Shown here piece by piece: positions 42,313 through 50,584 of a stretch of DNA of 64,000 nucleotides. The stretch covers positions 1 through 64,000 of the forward strand of contig NZ_JAAEDL010000002.1 of NCBI RefSeq assembly GCF_018129005.1, read 5' to 3'. A model generated the notes under the pieces. The model was not told the DNA's origin. It did not search any database and saw only the letters and a program-made list of their open reading frames with translations. Origin of the DNA: Neoroseomonas eburnea (GTDB taxonomy: Bacteria; Pseudomonadota; Alphaproteobacteria; Acetobacterales; Acetobacteraceae). The position numbers and the translations under genes are program-made. The number at the start of each line of letters is the position of its first letter. The first letter of the stretch is position 1.

Positions 42313-43143
42313 ATGGTCCCCTTCCGCAAGATGCACGGCCTGGGCAACGACTTCGTCGTGCTCGACGCGCGCGCCGCCAAGCTGCCGGTCACCCCGGCGC
42401 GTGCCGCCGCCATCGCCGACCGGCATTTCGGCATCGGCTGCGACCAGTTCATCATCATGGAAAAGCCGCCCGCCGGCGCCGATGTCTTCATGCGCATCCG
42501 CAACCCCGACGGCTCGGAGGCGGGGGCCTGCGGCAATGCGACGCGCTGCATCGCCTCCCTGGTCGCGGAGGAACGCGGCGCCGACCGCGTGGTGGTGCGC
42601 ACCATCGCCGGCGACCTGCCGGTGGAACGCCTGCCCGGCGGCCTCTGGCGCGCCGACATGGGCCCGGCGCGGCTGCGCTGGGACGACGTGCCGCTGGCGC
42701 GCAAGGTGGATACGCTGCACCTGCCCCTCGCCCTCGGGCCGGTCTCGGACCCGGCGGCCTGCTCCATGGGCAATCCGCACGCGACCTTCTTCGTCGACGA
42801 CCTCGATGCCATCCCGGTGGCGGAACTCGGGCCGAAGCTCGAACACGACCCGATCTTCCCGGACCGGGCGAATATCGGCTTCGCGCAGGTGCTCTCGCCC
42901 GAGCACCTTCGGCTGGTGATCTGGGAACGCGGCGCGGGGCTGACGCTGGCCTGCGGCTCCGGCGCCTGCGCGGGCATCGTGAACGCGGTGCGCCGCGGCC
43001 TGACCGGCCGGCGGGCGACCGTCACCATGCCCGGCGGCGACCTGCAGATGGAATGGCGCCAGACCGACGGCCACGTGCTGATGACCGGTCCCGTCGCCAC
43101 CGCCTTCACCGGCACGCTCGACCTCGAGGCCTACGGGTCATGA
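42313..43143 (+). CDS. dapF: Diaminopimelate epimerase
   Basis: The 276-residue enzyme has both active-site cysteines: GSEAGACGNATRC (C73) and TLACGSGACAG. MVPFRKMHGLGNDFVVLDA opens the fold, and FGIGCDQ and SMGNPHATFFVDD bind substrate. It interconverts LL- and meso-diaminopimelate for lysine and peptidoglycan synthesis. A GTG codon directly precedes the chosen ATG. Its stop overlaps the mtaB start by 4 bases, the first gene of a dapF-mtaB-ftsY operon. Confidence 0.97.
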   Translation: MVPFRKMHGLGNDFVVLDARAAKLPVTPARAAAIADRHFGIGCDQFIIMEKPPAGADVFMRIRNPDGSEAGACGNATRCIASLVAEERGADRVVVRTIAGDLPVERLPGGLWRADMGPARLRWDDVPLARKVDTLHLPLALGPVSDPAACSMGNPHATFFVDDLDAIPVAELGPKLEHDPIFPDRANIGFAQVLSPEHLRLVIWERGAGLTLACGSGACAGIVNAVRRGLTGRRATVTMPGGDLQMEWRQTDGHVLMTGPVATAFTGTLDLEAYGS

Positions 43144-44480
43144 CCCCGGACGCCGAAGACCGCCGGGCACAGCAGGCCGCCGCAAACAACGGAAGCCTGG
43201 ATCATGCCGGTGCGTCCGTCAGCGTCCTCACCTTCGGCTGCCGCCTCAATACATACGAATCCGAGGCGATGCGCGACCTGGCGACGCGCGCCCTGGCGGG
43301 TAGCGCCGCGCAGGCCGGCCATGCCGGCGCCATCGTGGTGAACACCTGCGCCGTCACCGCCGAGGCCGAACGCCAGGCCCGCCAGGCGATCCGGAAGGCG
43401 CATCGCGACAACCCCGGCGCGCGCATCATCGTCACCGGCTGCGCCGCGCAGATCGCCCCGGAGAAGTGGGCCGCCATCCCCGGCGTGGAGCGCGTCATCG
43501 GCAATGCCGACAAGCTGAAGCCCGAGACCTGGGCGGCGCTCGACGCCCCCCCTGCCCCGGTCACCGACATCATGGCGGCGACCGAGACGGCGGCGCATCT
43601 GGTGACCGAATTCGCCGGCCGCGCCCGCGCCTTCGTCCAGGTGCAGCAGGGCTGCGACCATCGCTGCACCTTCTGCGTGATCCCCTTCGGCCGCGGTCCG
43701 TCGCGTTCCGTGCCGATCGGCGCGATCGTCGAACAGGTGCGCGCGCTCGTTGCCGCCGGCTACCGGGAAGTGGTGCTGACCGGGGTGGACATCACCTCCT
43801 ATGGGCCGGACCTGCCCGGAAAGCCGAGCCTCGGGCAGATGGTGCGGCGGCTGCTGGCCCTGGTGCCGGAATTGCCCCGGCTGCGGCTCTCCTCGCTCGA
43901 CCCCGTGGAGGTGGATGAGGACCTCTGGCGCCTGATCGCCGAGGAACCGCGCCTGATGCCGCATCTGCACCTGTCCCTGCAGCACGGCGCGGACCTGATC
44001 CTCAAGCGCATGAAGCGGCGGCACCTGCGCGCGGATGCGATCGCGCTGGCCGAACGCGCCCGCCGCCTGCGCCCGGACATGGTGTTCGGCGCCGACCTTA
44101 TCGCCGGCTTCCCGACCGAGACCGAGGCGCATTTCGCCGAAACGCTCGCGCTGGTGGAGGAGTGCGGCCTCTCCTTCCTGCACGTCTTCCCCTATTCGGA
44201 ACGGCCGGATACGCCGGCCGCGCGCATGCCGCAGCTTCCGGTGCCGCTGCGCAAGGAACGCGCCGCGCGTCTGCGGGAGGCCGGCGCCCGCGCCGCGGCG
44301 CGGCTGTTCACCGCGCGCATCGGCCAGGAGGAAGCGGTCCTGTTCGAGCACGCCGACCGCGGCCATACGGAACACTTCGCGCCCCTGCGCCTCGCGCGCG
44401 GCATGGCGAGCCCCGGTGAGATCCGCCGCCTGCGCGTGACCGGCGCCACCCCGGATGCCCTGCTGGCGGAGGCTGCCTGA
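43140..44480 (+). CDS. mtaB: tRNA t6A37 methylthiotransferase MtaB
   Basis: A 446-residue radical SAM methylthiotransferase. TFGCRLNTYESEAMRD, VVNTCAVTAEAERQARQAIRKA and VTGCAAQ carry three cysteines for the auxiliary cluster. GCDHRCTFCVIPFGRG holds the CxxxCxxC radical SAM cluster. A TRAM-like C terminus follows. It converts t6A to ms2t6A at position 37 of ANN-decoding tRNAs. It overlaps dapF (ATGA) and ftsY (TGATG), an arrangement common in alphaproteobacteria. Confidence 0.93.
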   Translation: MTPDAEDRRAQQAAANNGSLDHAGASVSVLTFGCRLNTYESEAMRDLATRALAGSAAQAGHAGAIVVNTCAVTAEAERQARQAIRKAHRDNPGARIIVTGCAAQIAPEKWAAIPGVERVIGNADKLKPETWAALDAPPAPVTDIMAATETAAHLVTEFAGRARAFVQVQQGCDHRCTFCVIPFGRGPSRSVPIGAIVEQVRALVAAGYREVVLTGVDITSYGPDLPGKPSLGQMVRRLLALVPELPRLRLSSLDPVEVDEDLWRLIAEEPRLMPHLHLSLQHGADLILKRMKRRHLRADAIALAERARRLRPDMVFGADLIAGFPTETEAHFAETLALVEECGLSFLHVFPYSERPDTPAARMPQLPVPLRKERAARLREAGARAAARLFTARIGQEEAVLFEHADRGHTEHFAPLRLARGMASPGEIRRLRVTGATPDALLAEAA

Positions 44481-45805
44481 TGGTGCTCAAGAGCCTGTTC
44501 AGCCGATTCCGTGGCGGCGACGCGGCGCAGGAGCCGCGCCCGCCCGAACTTCCCATCCCCGGCCCGCCCGAGGCGCCGCCTTCCGGCCCCGAGACCCCGG
44601 AGCCAGGCCCGGCCGAGACGCCGCCCTTCATCCCCGAGCCCACGCCCGAGCCGTTCCCGATCGAGATCCCGCCACCGACGGGTCTGGCGAGGGCCGACGG
44701 GCCAGCCCGGGCGGCCATCGCCGAAGCGGCAAGCCCGGCGGCCTTTCAGCCGGCGCCGGTCCCGACCCGCGCGGAGGCACCCCTGACGGTCGCGCAGGTG
44801 CCGGCGCCCCCGGTCGGCATGCAAGCCCCGCAGCGGCCGCCTGCCGACGCGCAGCCCGCCCCGGCGCCGCCGGAGAACGAAGGGCGCCAGGGCTGGTTCT
44901 CCCGCCTCAAGGCCGGGCTGGCGCGCTCCACGGCGAAGCTCACCGACAGCGTCACCGCGCTTTTCACCAAGCGGAAGCTGGACGATGAGGCGCTGGAGGA
45001 GCTCGAGGAGACGCTGATCGCCGCCGACCTCGGCGTGGCGGCGTCGCGGCGCATCGTCGAGGGCTTCCGCAGGACGCGCTTCGGCAAGGAAGTGACGGAC
45101 GAGGAGGTGAAGGCGACGCTCGCCGAGGAGATCGCCGCCATCCTCGCCCCCGTCGCGCAGCCGATGACCATCGAACCCGCCCGCGCTCCGCATGTCGTGC
45201 TGGTGGTGGGCGTGAACGGCACCGGCAAGACGACGACCATCGCCAAGCTCGGCCGCCAGTACCGCGACGCCGGGCTGAAGGCCGGCTTCGTCGCCGGCGA
45301 CACCTTCCGCGCCGCCGCCGTCGAGCAGCTCCAGGTCTGGGCCGAGCGCACCGGCGCGCGCTTCTTCCCGCCGGCCAAGCCGGGCGCCGACGCGGCGGGC
45401 CTCGCCTTCGACGCGCTGGGCACCGCGCGGGCCGAGGGCCTCGACGTGCTGCTGGTCGACACCGCCGGCCGCCTGCACAACAAGTCCGCGCTGATGGAGG
45501 AATTGCGGAAGGTCATCCGCGTCATCCGCCGCGTGGACGAGACCGCGCCGCATTCCGTGCTGCTGGTGCTCGATGCCACCACCGGCCAGAACGCGCTGCA
45601 GCAGGTCAAGGTGTTCAAGGAGATGGTGGACGTCTCCGGCCTCGCGGTGACCAAGCTGGACGGTTCCGCCAAGGGCGGCGTCGTGGTGGCGCTGGCGCAG
45701 GAATTCGGCCTGCCGGTGCATGTGGTCGGCGTCGGCGAGAAGGCCGAGGATCTGCGCCCCTTCGAAGCGCGCGACTTCGCGCGCGGGCTGCTGGGACTGG
45801 ACTGA
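44480..45805 (+). CDS. ftsY: Signal recognition particle receptor FtsY
   Basis: The 441-residue protein has a long, Pro/Glu-rich N terminus (about residues 15-130), an N domain (RKLDDEALEELEETLIAADLG) and a GTPase NG domain: VVGVNGTGKTTTIAKLGR (near 243-251), LVDTAGRLHNKSALMEELRK and VTKLDGSAKGGVVVAL. It docks SRP-ribosome complexes at the membrane for co-translational targeting. The Pro-rich extension replaces the acidic domain of E. coli FtsY. Confidence 0.96.
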   Translation: MVLKSLFSRFRGGDAAQEPRPPELPIPGPPEAPPSGPETPEPGPAETPPFIPEPTPEPFPIEIPPPTGLARADGPARAAIAEAASPAAFQPAPVPTRAEAPLTVAQVPAPPVGMQAPQRPPADAQPAPAPPENEGRQGWFSRLKAGLARSTAKLTDSVTALFTKRKLDDEALEELEETLIAADLGVAASRRIVEGFRRTRFGKEVTDEEVKATLAEEIAAILAPVAQPMTIEPARAPHVVLVVGVNGTGKTTTIAKLGRQYRDAGLKAGFVAGDTFRAAAVEQLQVWAERTGARFFPPAKPGADAAGLAFDALGTARAEGLDVLLVDTAGRLHNKSALMEELRKVIRVIRRVDETAPHSVLLVLDATTGQNALQQVKVFKEMVDVSGLAVTKLDGSAKGGVVVALAQEFGLPVHVVGVGEKAEDLRPFEARDFARGLLGLD

Positions 45806-45834
45806 CCCCGCCGCTTGGCGCCATCGTCCGCGCC

Positions 45835-46407
45835 ATGAAGAACAAGCCAGTCGCCCGCACCCCGATCCCCGACCTCGACACCCTGCCCGAGGATATCCGC
45901 TCGCGGATCCTGACGGTGCAGGAGAAGTCGGGCTTCATCCCGAACGTCTTCCTGATGCTCGCGCATCGCCCGGAGGAATTCCGCGCCTTCATGGCCTATC
46001 ACGACACGCTGATGGACAAGTCGGAAGGCCTGACCAAGGCGGAGCGCGAGATGATCGTGGTCGCCGTCTCGGCGCTGAACCAGTGCCAGTACTGCGTCGT
46101 CGCGCACGGGGCCATTCTGCGCATCCGCGCCAAGAACCCGCTGATCGCCGACCAGGTCGCCGCCAACTGGCGCAAGGCCGACATCACGCCGAAGCAGAAG
46201 GCGATGCTGGAATTCGCCGTCAAGGTGACGCTGCGCGCCAACGAGGTGAATGACGCCGACCATGACGCCCTGCGCCAGGCCGGTTTCGATGATGAGGCGA
46301 TCTGGGACATCGCCGCCATCGCCGCCTTCTTCGGCATGTCCAACCGGCTCGCGAACGTGACCAACCTGCGCCCGAATGACGAATTCTACGCCATGGGAAG
46401 GGGCTGA
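45835..46407 (+). CDS. AhpD-like peroxidase-related protein
   Basis: The 190-residue protein belongs to the carboxymuconolactone decarboxylase/AhpD fold. LTKAEREMIVVAVSALNQCQYCVVAHGAIL contains the CxxC-x3-H redox site. The length and second-half pattern (WRKADITPKQKAMLEFAVKVT) fit the uncharacterised peroxidase-related subgroup. Predicted to act as an alkylhydroperoxidase or disulfide redox protein in the cytoplasm. It lies 29 bases after ftsY and 6 before the creatininase gene, probably in one operon with the latter. Confidence 0.8.
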   Translation: MKNKPVARTPIPDLDTLPEDIRSRILTVQEKSGFIPNVFLMLAHRPEEFRAFMAYHDTLMDKSEGLTKAEREMIVVAVSALNQCQYCVVAHGAILRIRAKNPLIADQVAANWRKADITPKQKAMLEFAVKVTLRANEVNDADHDALRQAGFDDEAIWDIAAIAAFFGMSNRLANVTNLRPNDEFYAMGRG

Positions 46408-46413
46408 CGCCCG

Positions 46414-47211
46414 ATGACCGAAGTTCGCTGGGAACGGCTGACGGCGCCGGAGCTGCGCGCGCTCGCGGAACGCGACGCCGTGGTGGTGGTGCCGGTGGCG
46501 AGCATCGAACAGCACGGGCCGCACCTGCCGGTCTGGACCGACAGCTTCATCGGGCATTCGGTGTCCGTCCGCGCGTCGGAACTCTGCGCCGACCTGCCGG
46601 CGGTGGTGCTGCCGCCGATGTGGCTCGGCCTGTCCGAGCACCACTTCCCCTTCGGCGGCACGATCAGCGTCGACTACGCGACCTTCGCCGGCATCCTGCG
46701 CTGCATCGTGCGGTCGCTGCTGGCGGACGGCTTCTCCAAGGTGATGTTCTTCAACAGCCATGGCGGGAACAACGACCCGCTGGCCGTGGCGACGCGCGAA
46801 CTCGCGCATGAATTCGGCATCCCGGTGCTGACCACCAGCATCACCCGGGTGGCGCCGAAGGAGATCGCCGCCGCGCTGACCGCGCAGACCGGCATCCACC
46901 ACGCCTGCGAGGGCGAGACCAGCCTGTGGATGCATCTCGATCCGGGCCAGGTGCGCATGGAGGAGATCGCCAACTCCGTCTCGCCGGGGAATTTCGACGC
47001 CTCGAGCCAGGCGGTGACGCGCTTCTGGTCCTTCTCCGAACGCGCGCCGGTGACCGGCGTGCGCGGCGATGCCCGCGCGGCGACGCCGGAGAAGGGCCGC
47101 GCGATCTTCGAGGCGATGGCCGCCGGTCTCGCGCGGGAACTGCGCGACCCGGCAAGCTGGTCGAAGCCGGATGACGTGTGGCGGCGCGGGCGGGCGCAGG
47201 GCCCGCGGTGA
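46414..47211 (+). CDS. Creatininase-family amidohydrolase
   Basis: The 265-residue protein has the metal-binding motifs of the family: VPVASIEQHGPHLPVWTDSF (Glu, His and Asp ligands), SEHHFPFGGTISV, FFNSHGGNNDPL and ACEGETSLWMHL. Members hydrolyse cyclic amides, such as creatinine, or act in cofactor synthesis (MftE, FAPy deformylase). The specific substrate is not evident. It overlaps the next gene by a GTGA junction. Confidence 0.8.
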   Translation: MTEVRWERLTAPELRALAERDAVVVVPVASIEQHGPHLPVWTDSFIGHSVSVRASELCADLPAVVLPPMWLGLSEHHFPFGGTISVDYATFAGILRCIVRSLLADGFSKVMFFNSHGGNNDPLAVATRELAHEFGIPVLTTSITRVAPKEIAAALTAQTGIHHACEGETSLWMHLDPGQVRMEEIANSVSPGNFDASSQAVTRFWSFSERAPVTGVRGDARAATPEKGRAIFEAMAAGLARELRDPASWSKPDDVWRRGRAQGPR

Positions 47212-47810
47212 TCCCGCCCTATTTCGGCCAGTGGGAGTCGGCGGACTGCATCGCCGACATCATCACCGGAACGCTGAAGGCGGAGGAGGACCCGCTCTGG
47301 GCCGCCTCCGGCGCGAGGGATGCGGCGGAATACGCGGAATGGGCGGACCATCTCTGCGGCGTCGCCTGCCTGCGCATGGCGCTCGGCGCGCGCGGCATCG
47401 CACCGCCGCGCGCCTTCGACCTGGCGCGGGAACTCACCGGGCGCGGCGGCTACGTGGTGCGGCCGGACGGCTCCATCCGTGGCCTGATCTACGCCCCAGC
47501 CGCAACCTGGCTGCGCGAGGCGCACGGCATCGCCGCCGAGGTGCGCGTCGATGTGCCGGCGGAGGACATCCCATCGCTGCTCGCCGACCGGGGCATGTTC
47601 ATCGCCTCCGTGCACCCGGCGGTGCGGCGCCCCGAGACCGAACCTCCGGCGCGGGGCGGGCACCTGGTGCTGGTGTTCGGGACGGCGGAGGAGAAGCTGC
47701 GCTTCCACAACCCGTCGGGGCACGATGCGGCAAGCCAGACGGACGCGCGGCTGGCGGTGGATGCATTCGCGCGGTTCTACGCGGGGCGCGGGATCTGGCT
47801 GCCAGGCTGA
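47208..47810 (+). CDS. C39-like cysteine peptidase-fold protein
   Basis: A 200-residue protein starting with GTG at 47208 within the creatininase stop. WADHLCGVACLRMALGARG carries the probable nucleophile Cys. GGHLVLVFG supplies the His, and LRFHNPSGHD the Asn/Asp of a C39-like triad. These enzymes cut peptides or double-glycine leaders, but no ABC transporter or precursor is nearby, so the substrate is unknown. No signal peptide is visible. Coupling to the creatininase-family gene suggests a shared pathway. Confidence 0.6.
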   Translation: MIPPYFGQWESADCIADIITGTLKAEEDPLWAASGARDAAEYAEWADHLCGVACLRMALGARGIAPPRAFDLARELTGRGGYVVRPDGSIRGLIYAPAATWLREAHGIAAEVRVDVPAEDIPSLLADRGMFIASVHPAVRRPETEPPARGGHLVLVFGTAEEKLRFHNPSGHDAASQTDARLAVDAFARFYAGRGIWLPG

Positions 47811-48161
47811 CGGGAGGGGTGCCACCCCGAAGGGCGTCAACTTCTCACGCCGCCGTTCGGAGAGGGGCTCTGCCCCTGTTCGAACCTCACCCCGCCAGGG
47901 TGCGGGGCACCCTGGACCGGCCGGTACTTGGTGCCGGGCATGATGGCCGCGCCGGCGCGGGAAAGTGCGCTGCGGACACGACGCCCGGAAGGAAATCCGA
48001 CCTTCGAGCGTGGCGCTTCCTTGGTTGCCGCGGAATACCTGCTCTGCCCGACACCAGGTGATGGTTTCCAAAGGCCTTTCGGCCTTTGGTGGGGTGGCCC
48101 GGAGGGGCGACGCCCCTCCGGTGCGCTTGCCACCTTCCGGTGCCTCGCCCATCTCCTGCCC
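47811..48161. repeat. Mosaic palindromic spacer (copy B) before fdhD
   Basis: These 351 bases hold no supported gene. They contain GAGGGGCTCTGCCCC (near 47862), the pair GCCAGGGTGC/GCACCCTGG (near 47895), CCAAAGGCCTTTCGGCCTTTGG (48069-48090) and CCGGAGGGGCGACGCCCCTCCGG (48099-48121). The segment 48055-48121 aligns with the reverse complement of the pheS-pheT spacer. The fdhD promoter must also lie here. Confidence 0.7.
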
Positions 48162-49058
48162 ATGTCCGACCTTCTCCGCGTCAAGCCCGACCCCAGCGAC
48201 CCGCGCCTGACGCGTCGCGTCACCGGCGTGGACCACACCGGCGCGCCGATCGAGACCTCCGTCACGGTCGAGCGCCCGCTGACGCTGTTCCTCAACGGCC
48301 AGGAGATCGTCACCATGATGACGATCGGCGACCGGCCGGAGGATCTCGCCCTCGGCTACCTGCTGAACCAGGGCATGCTGAAGCAGGATGCGGTCGTCAC
48401 CGGCGTCGACTACGACGACGACCTCGGCGTCGTCATCGTGCGCACGCCGGAGCGGACCGACTTCGAGGAGAAGCTGCGCAAGAAGACGCTGACCTCCGGC
48501 TGCGCGCAGGGCACGGCCTTCGGCGACCTGATGGAGGGCTTCGCCCAGGTGCGCCTGCCGAAGACGGAGTTGCGCACCTCCTGGCTCTACCGCCTGCTGC
48601 ACCGCATCAACACGCTGCCGACGCTGTATCTGGAGGCCGGCGCGATCCATGGCTGCGCGCTCTGCCTGCGCGACCAGCCGGTCGTCTACATGGAGGATGT
48701 CGGCCGCCACAACGCGGTGGACAAGATCGCGGGCTGGATGTTCCGCGAGCGCGAAAGCCCCGGCGACAAGATCTTCTACACCACGGGTCGGCTGACCTCG
48801 GAGATGGTCATCAAGACCGTGCGCATGGGCATCCCGATCCTGGTGTCGCGTTCCGGCTTCACCGCCTGGGGTGTGGAACTGGCGAAGGAGGCCGGGCTGA
48901 CGCTGATCGGCCGCTGCAAGGGCAAGCGCTTCGTGGCGCTCTCGGGCGAGGAGCGCATCGTCTTCGATGCCGACCTGAACTACGTCGAGGAGGAGGCCGC
49001 CAAGCACTGGCGCAAGAACAGCGCCGAGGCGATGGCGGCGACCGACGATGCCGGCTGA
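48162..49058 (+). CDS. fdhD: Formate dehydrogenase accessory sulfurtransferase FdhD
   Basis: The 298-residue protein has FdhD motifs: [61 protein letters not shown] and [14 protein letters not shown]. FdhD passes sulfur from a cysteine desulfurase to the molybdenum cofactor, which formate dehydrogenase needs. The usual CxxC loop is reduced to one cysteine in [13 protein letters not shown]. The locus of FDH subunit and cofactor genes follows on the other strand. Confidence 0.9.
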   Translation: MSDLLRVKPDPSDPRLTRRVTGVDHTGAPIETSVTVERPLTLFLNGQEIVTMMTIGDRPEDLALGYLLNQGMLKQDAVVTGVDYDDDLGVVIVRTPERTDFEEKLRKKTLTSGCAQGTAFGDLMEGFAQVRLPKTELRTSWLYRLLHRINTLPTLYLEAGAIHGCALCLRDQPVVYMEDVGRHNAVDKIAGWMFRERESPGDKIFYTTGRLTSEMVIKTVRMGIPILVSRSGFTAWGVELAKEAGLTLIGRCKGKRFVALSGEERIVFDADLNYVEEEAAKHWRKNSAEAMAATDDAG

Positions 49059-49959
49059 GAGGCGGGGCGTCGCGCCGGAGGCGCGCGGGAGCGATCCAGC
49101 GGCGCCGGAGGCGCGCGGGAGCGATCCAACGGCGCCGCAGGCACGCCGGAGCGATCCAGCGGCGCCGGAGGCGCGCGGGATACGCGACACCACCGCATCG
49201 GACGGCGCGGATCGCGCCGGGACGCAGCGGGCGAGCGGAAGCCCCGACGGTATGCCGACGGCCCATGCGATGCCCGACGGAGCGGCGCAGGCGCGCGGAA
49301 CCCTGGGCTGCGTCCTCGCTGGCGGCCTGGCACGCCGCATGGGCGGCGGAGACAAGCCGCTGCGGACACTCGGCGGCAGACCGATGCTCGACCACGCGCT
49401 GGCGCGGCTCGCGCCGCAGGTCGCGGCGGTGGTGCTGAACGCGAACGGCGATCCGGCACGCTTCGCGTCCTATGGGCTGCCGGTGGTGGCAGATGGGTTG
49501 CCGGATTATCCGGGGCCGCTGGCGGGGATCCTTGCCGCGATGGACTGGGCGGCGGCGGAACGGCCCGACCTGCCCTGGATCGCTTCCGTGCCGGGGGATT
49601 CGCCCTTCATCCCGGACGATCTGGTGGCGCGGCTGCATGCGGCGCGGGAAGCGGCGAGCGTGCCGTTCGCCTGCGCCCGTTCGGGCGGCCAGACCCATCC
49701 GCCGGTCGGGTTGTGGCCGGTGGCGCTGCGGGAGGAACTGCGCGCCGCGCTGCTCGCCGGGGAACGCAAGATCGACCGCTGGACGGCCCGCCACGGCTGC
49801 ACCCATGCCGACTGGCCGGACAATCCCGTCGACCCCTTCTTCAACGCCAATGCGCCCGAAGACCTGGCAATCGCGGAGCGCCTGCTGCCCCTGTTGCAAA
49901 CCCCCCAACGCAGCGCCATAGACAAGGACAGTCGCGATTGCGGGGAGCGCCACGCATGA
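49048..49959 (+). CDS. mobA: Molybdenum cofactor guanylyltransferase MobA
   Basis: The catalytic part starts near residue 87 with [25 protein letters not shown], the GTP-binding signature. [33 protein letters not shown] and [11 protein letters not shown] follow. It attaches GMP to molybdopterin to make the dinucleotide cofactor used by DMSO-reductase-type enzymes such as FDH. The first 68 residues are an Arg/Pro/Ala-rich extension encoded by a 30-base tandem repeat. A start at 49252 (preceded by GGAAG) or 49270 would remove it. It overlaps fdhD by 11 bases. Confidence 0.85.
   Translation: MPAERRGVAPEARGSDPAAPEARGSDPTAPQARRSDPAAPEARGIRDTTASDGADRAGTQRASGSPDGMPTAHAMPDGAAQARGTLGCVLAGGLARRMGGGDKPLRTLGGRPMLDHALARLAPQVAAVVLNANGDPARFASYGLPVVADGLPDYPGPLAGILAAMDWAAAERPDLPWIASVPGDSPFIPDDLVARLHAAREAASVPFACARSGGQTHPPVGLWPVALREELRAALLAGERKIDRWTARHGCTHADWPDNPVDPFFNANAPEDLAIAERLLPLLQTPQRSAIDKDSRDCGERHA
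49072..49180 (+). repeat. 30-base tandem repeat, about 3.6 copies
   Basis: Units at 49072-49101, 49102-49131 and 49132-49161, with a partial fourth at 49162-49180, share GCGCCGGAGGCGCGCGGGAG and then CGATCCAgCG. Being a multiple of 3, they keep the frame and encode [10 protein letters not shown] repeats at the N terminus of the longest mobA frame. They may be non-coding DNA between fdhD and mobA. Confidence 0.8.
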
Positions 49960-50081
49960 AGGCCATCATCTCGGGCATCGTCATCGCCGCCATCGTCGCG
50001 GTCGGCGCGGCCTATGTCCTCGACACCAGGGTGCAGGAAACGGTCCAGGTCGCCTTCGCGACCGGCGGCGTACGGCTCTGA
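49956..50081 (+). CDS. Small single-pass membrane protein
   Basis: A 41-residue product starting at an ATGA overlap with the mobA stop. [20 protein letters not shown] is one hydrophobic membrane segment, and [21 protein letters not shown] faces one side. The tight coupling to mobA suggests it is translated. I know no function; association with the FDH membrane complex is speculation. Confidence 0.5.
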   Translation: MKAIISGIVIAAIVAVGAAYVLDTRVQETVQVAFATGGVRL

Positions 50082-50084
50082 TCG

Positions 50085-50222
50085 GGTCGAGGGGGCGCTG
50101 CCCCCTCGAACTCCCCCGGCAGGGGACACGGCCCCCTGCACCCGCGGAAACGTGTCGTCAGGGCTTCCAAAGGCAACAAGCCTTTGGCAAGGAAAGTTCG
50201 AGTGGGGCAGAGCCCCTCTCAG
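50085..50222. repeat. Mosaic palindromic spacer (copy C) between convergent genes
   Basis: Contains CGAGGGGGCGCTGCCCCCTCG (50088-50108), GCAGGGGACACGGCCCCCTGC (50120-50140), CCAAAGGCAACAAGCCTTTGG (50167-50187) and GGGGCAGAGCCCC (50203-50215). The order and type of hairpins follow copies A and B, but sequence identity is lower. It separates the convergent ends of the small membrane gene and the DUF3592 gene, so it may also act as a bidirectional terminator. Confidence 0.65.
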
Positions 50223-50227
50223 GCCAG

Positions 50228-50584
50228 TCAGTTGAACAATTCCCTCACGCCGACCGCCAGCAGTACGGCCGTGAAGGCTAGGCTGACCACCATGCCGACG
50301 CCGCTCACCACCTCGACGCCGTGCGATGGCGCCTTGGGGTTGTAGACAATGGTCACCGGCATGGAGCCGATGGGAAACCCCCGATTCCTGCTGCCCACGG
50401 CCGGCGCGCTGACGGCACTGCCATCAGGCAGGCAGAAGTCGAAGCGGGATCCGCCGAGCCCCTTGTGCGTGACGGCGACAGCGCGCGTCCGGCGCCAGAA
50501 GATCCGGCGCAGGACGGAGCGCAGATCCCGGTACAGAAGCACAGCACCGATGCTGCAGATGACGATTCCGGAAGCGACGGCCAT
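50228..50584 (-). CDS. DUF3592-like membrane protein
   Basis: The 118-residue protein has an N-terminal hydrophobic segment (MAVASGIVICSIGAVLLYRD) and a C-terminal one (VGMVVSLAFTAVLLAVGV). Between them lies a beta-rich domain (RRTRAVAVTHKGLGGSRFDF, SMPVTIVYNPKAPSHGVEVV) like DUF3592. Function is unknown. Its ATG overlaps the moeA stop by one base (TGATG), making it the last gene of the moeA operon. Confidence 0.65.
   Translation of the reverse strand: MAVASGIVICSIGAVLLYRDLRSVLRRIFWRRTRAVAVTHKGLGGSRFDFCLPDGSAVSAPAVGSRNRGFPIGSMPVTIVYNPKAPSHGVEVVSGVGMVVSLAFTAVLLAVGVRELFN

Noticed and set aside
49072-49180. 30-base repeats considered as a CRISPR array
   Set aside because: The units are directly adjacent without spacers, and no cas genes are near; it is a tandem repeat.
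46674-49355. Long minus-strand frame of about 893 codons opposite creatininase, C39-like protein and fdhD
   Set aside because: It crosses three real plus-strand genes and a palindromic spacer and has low-complexity Arg/Ala composition.
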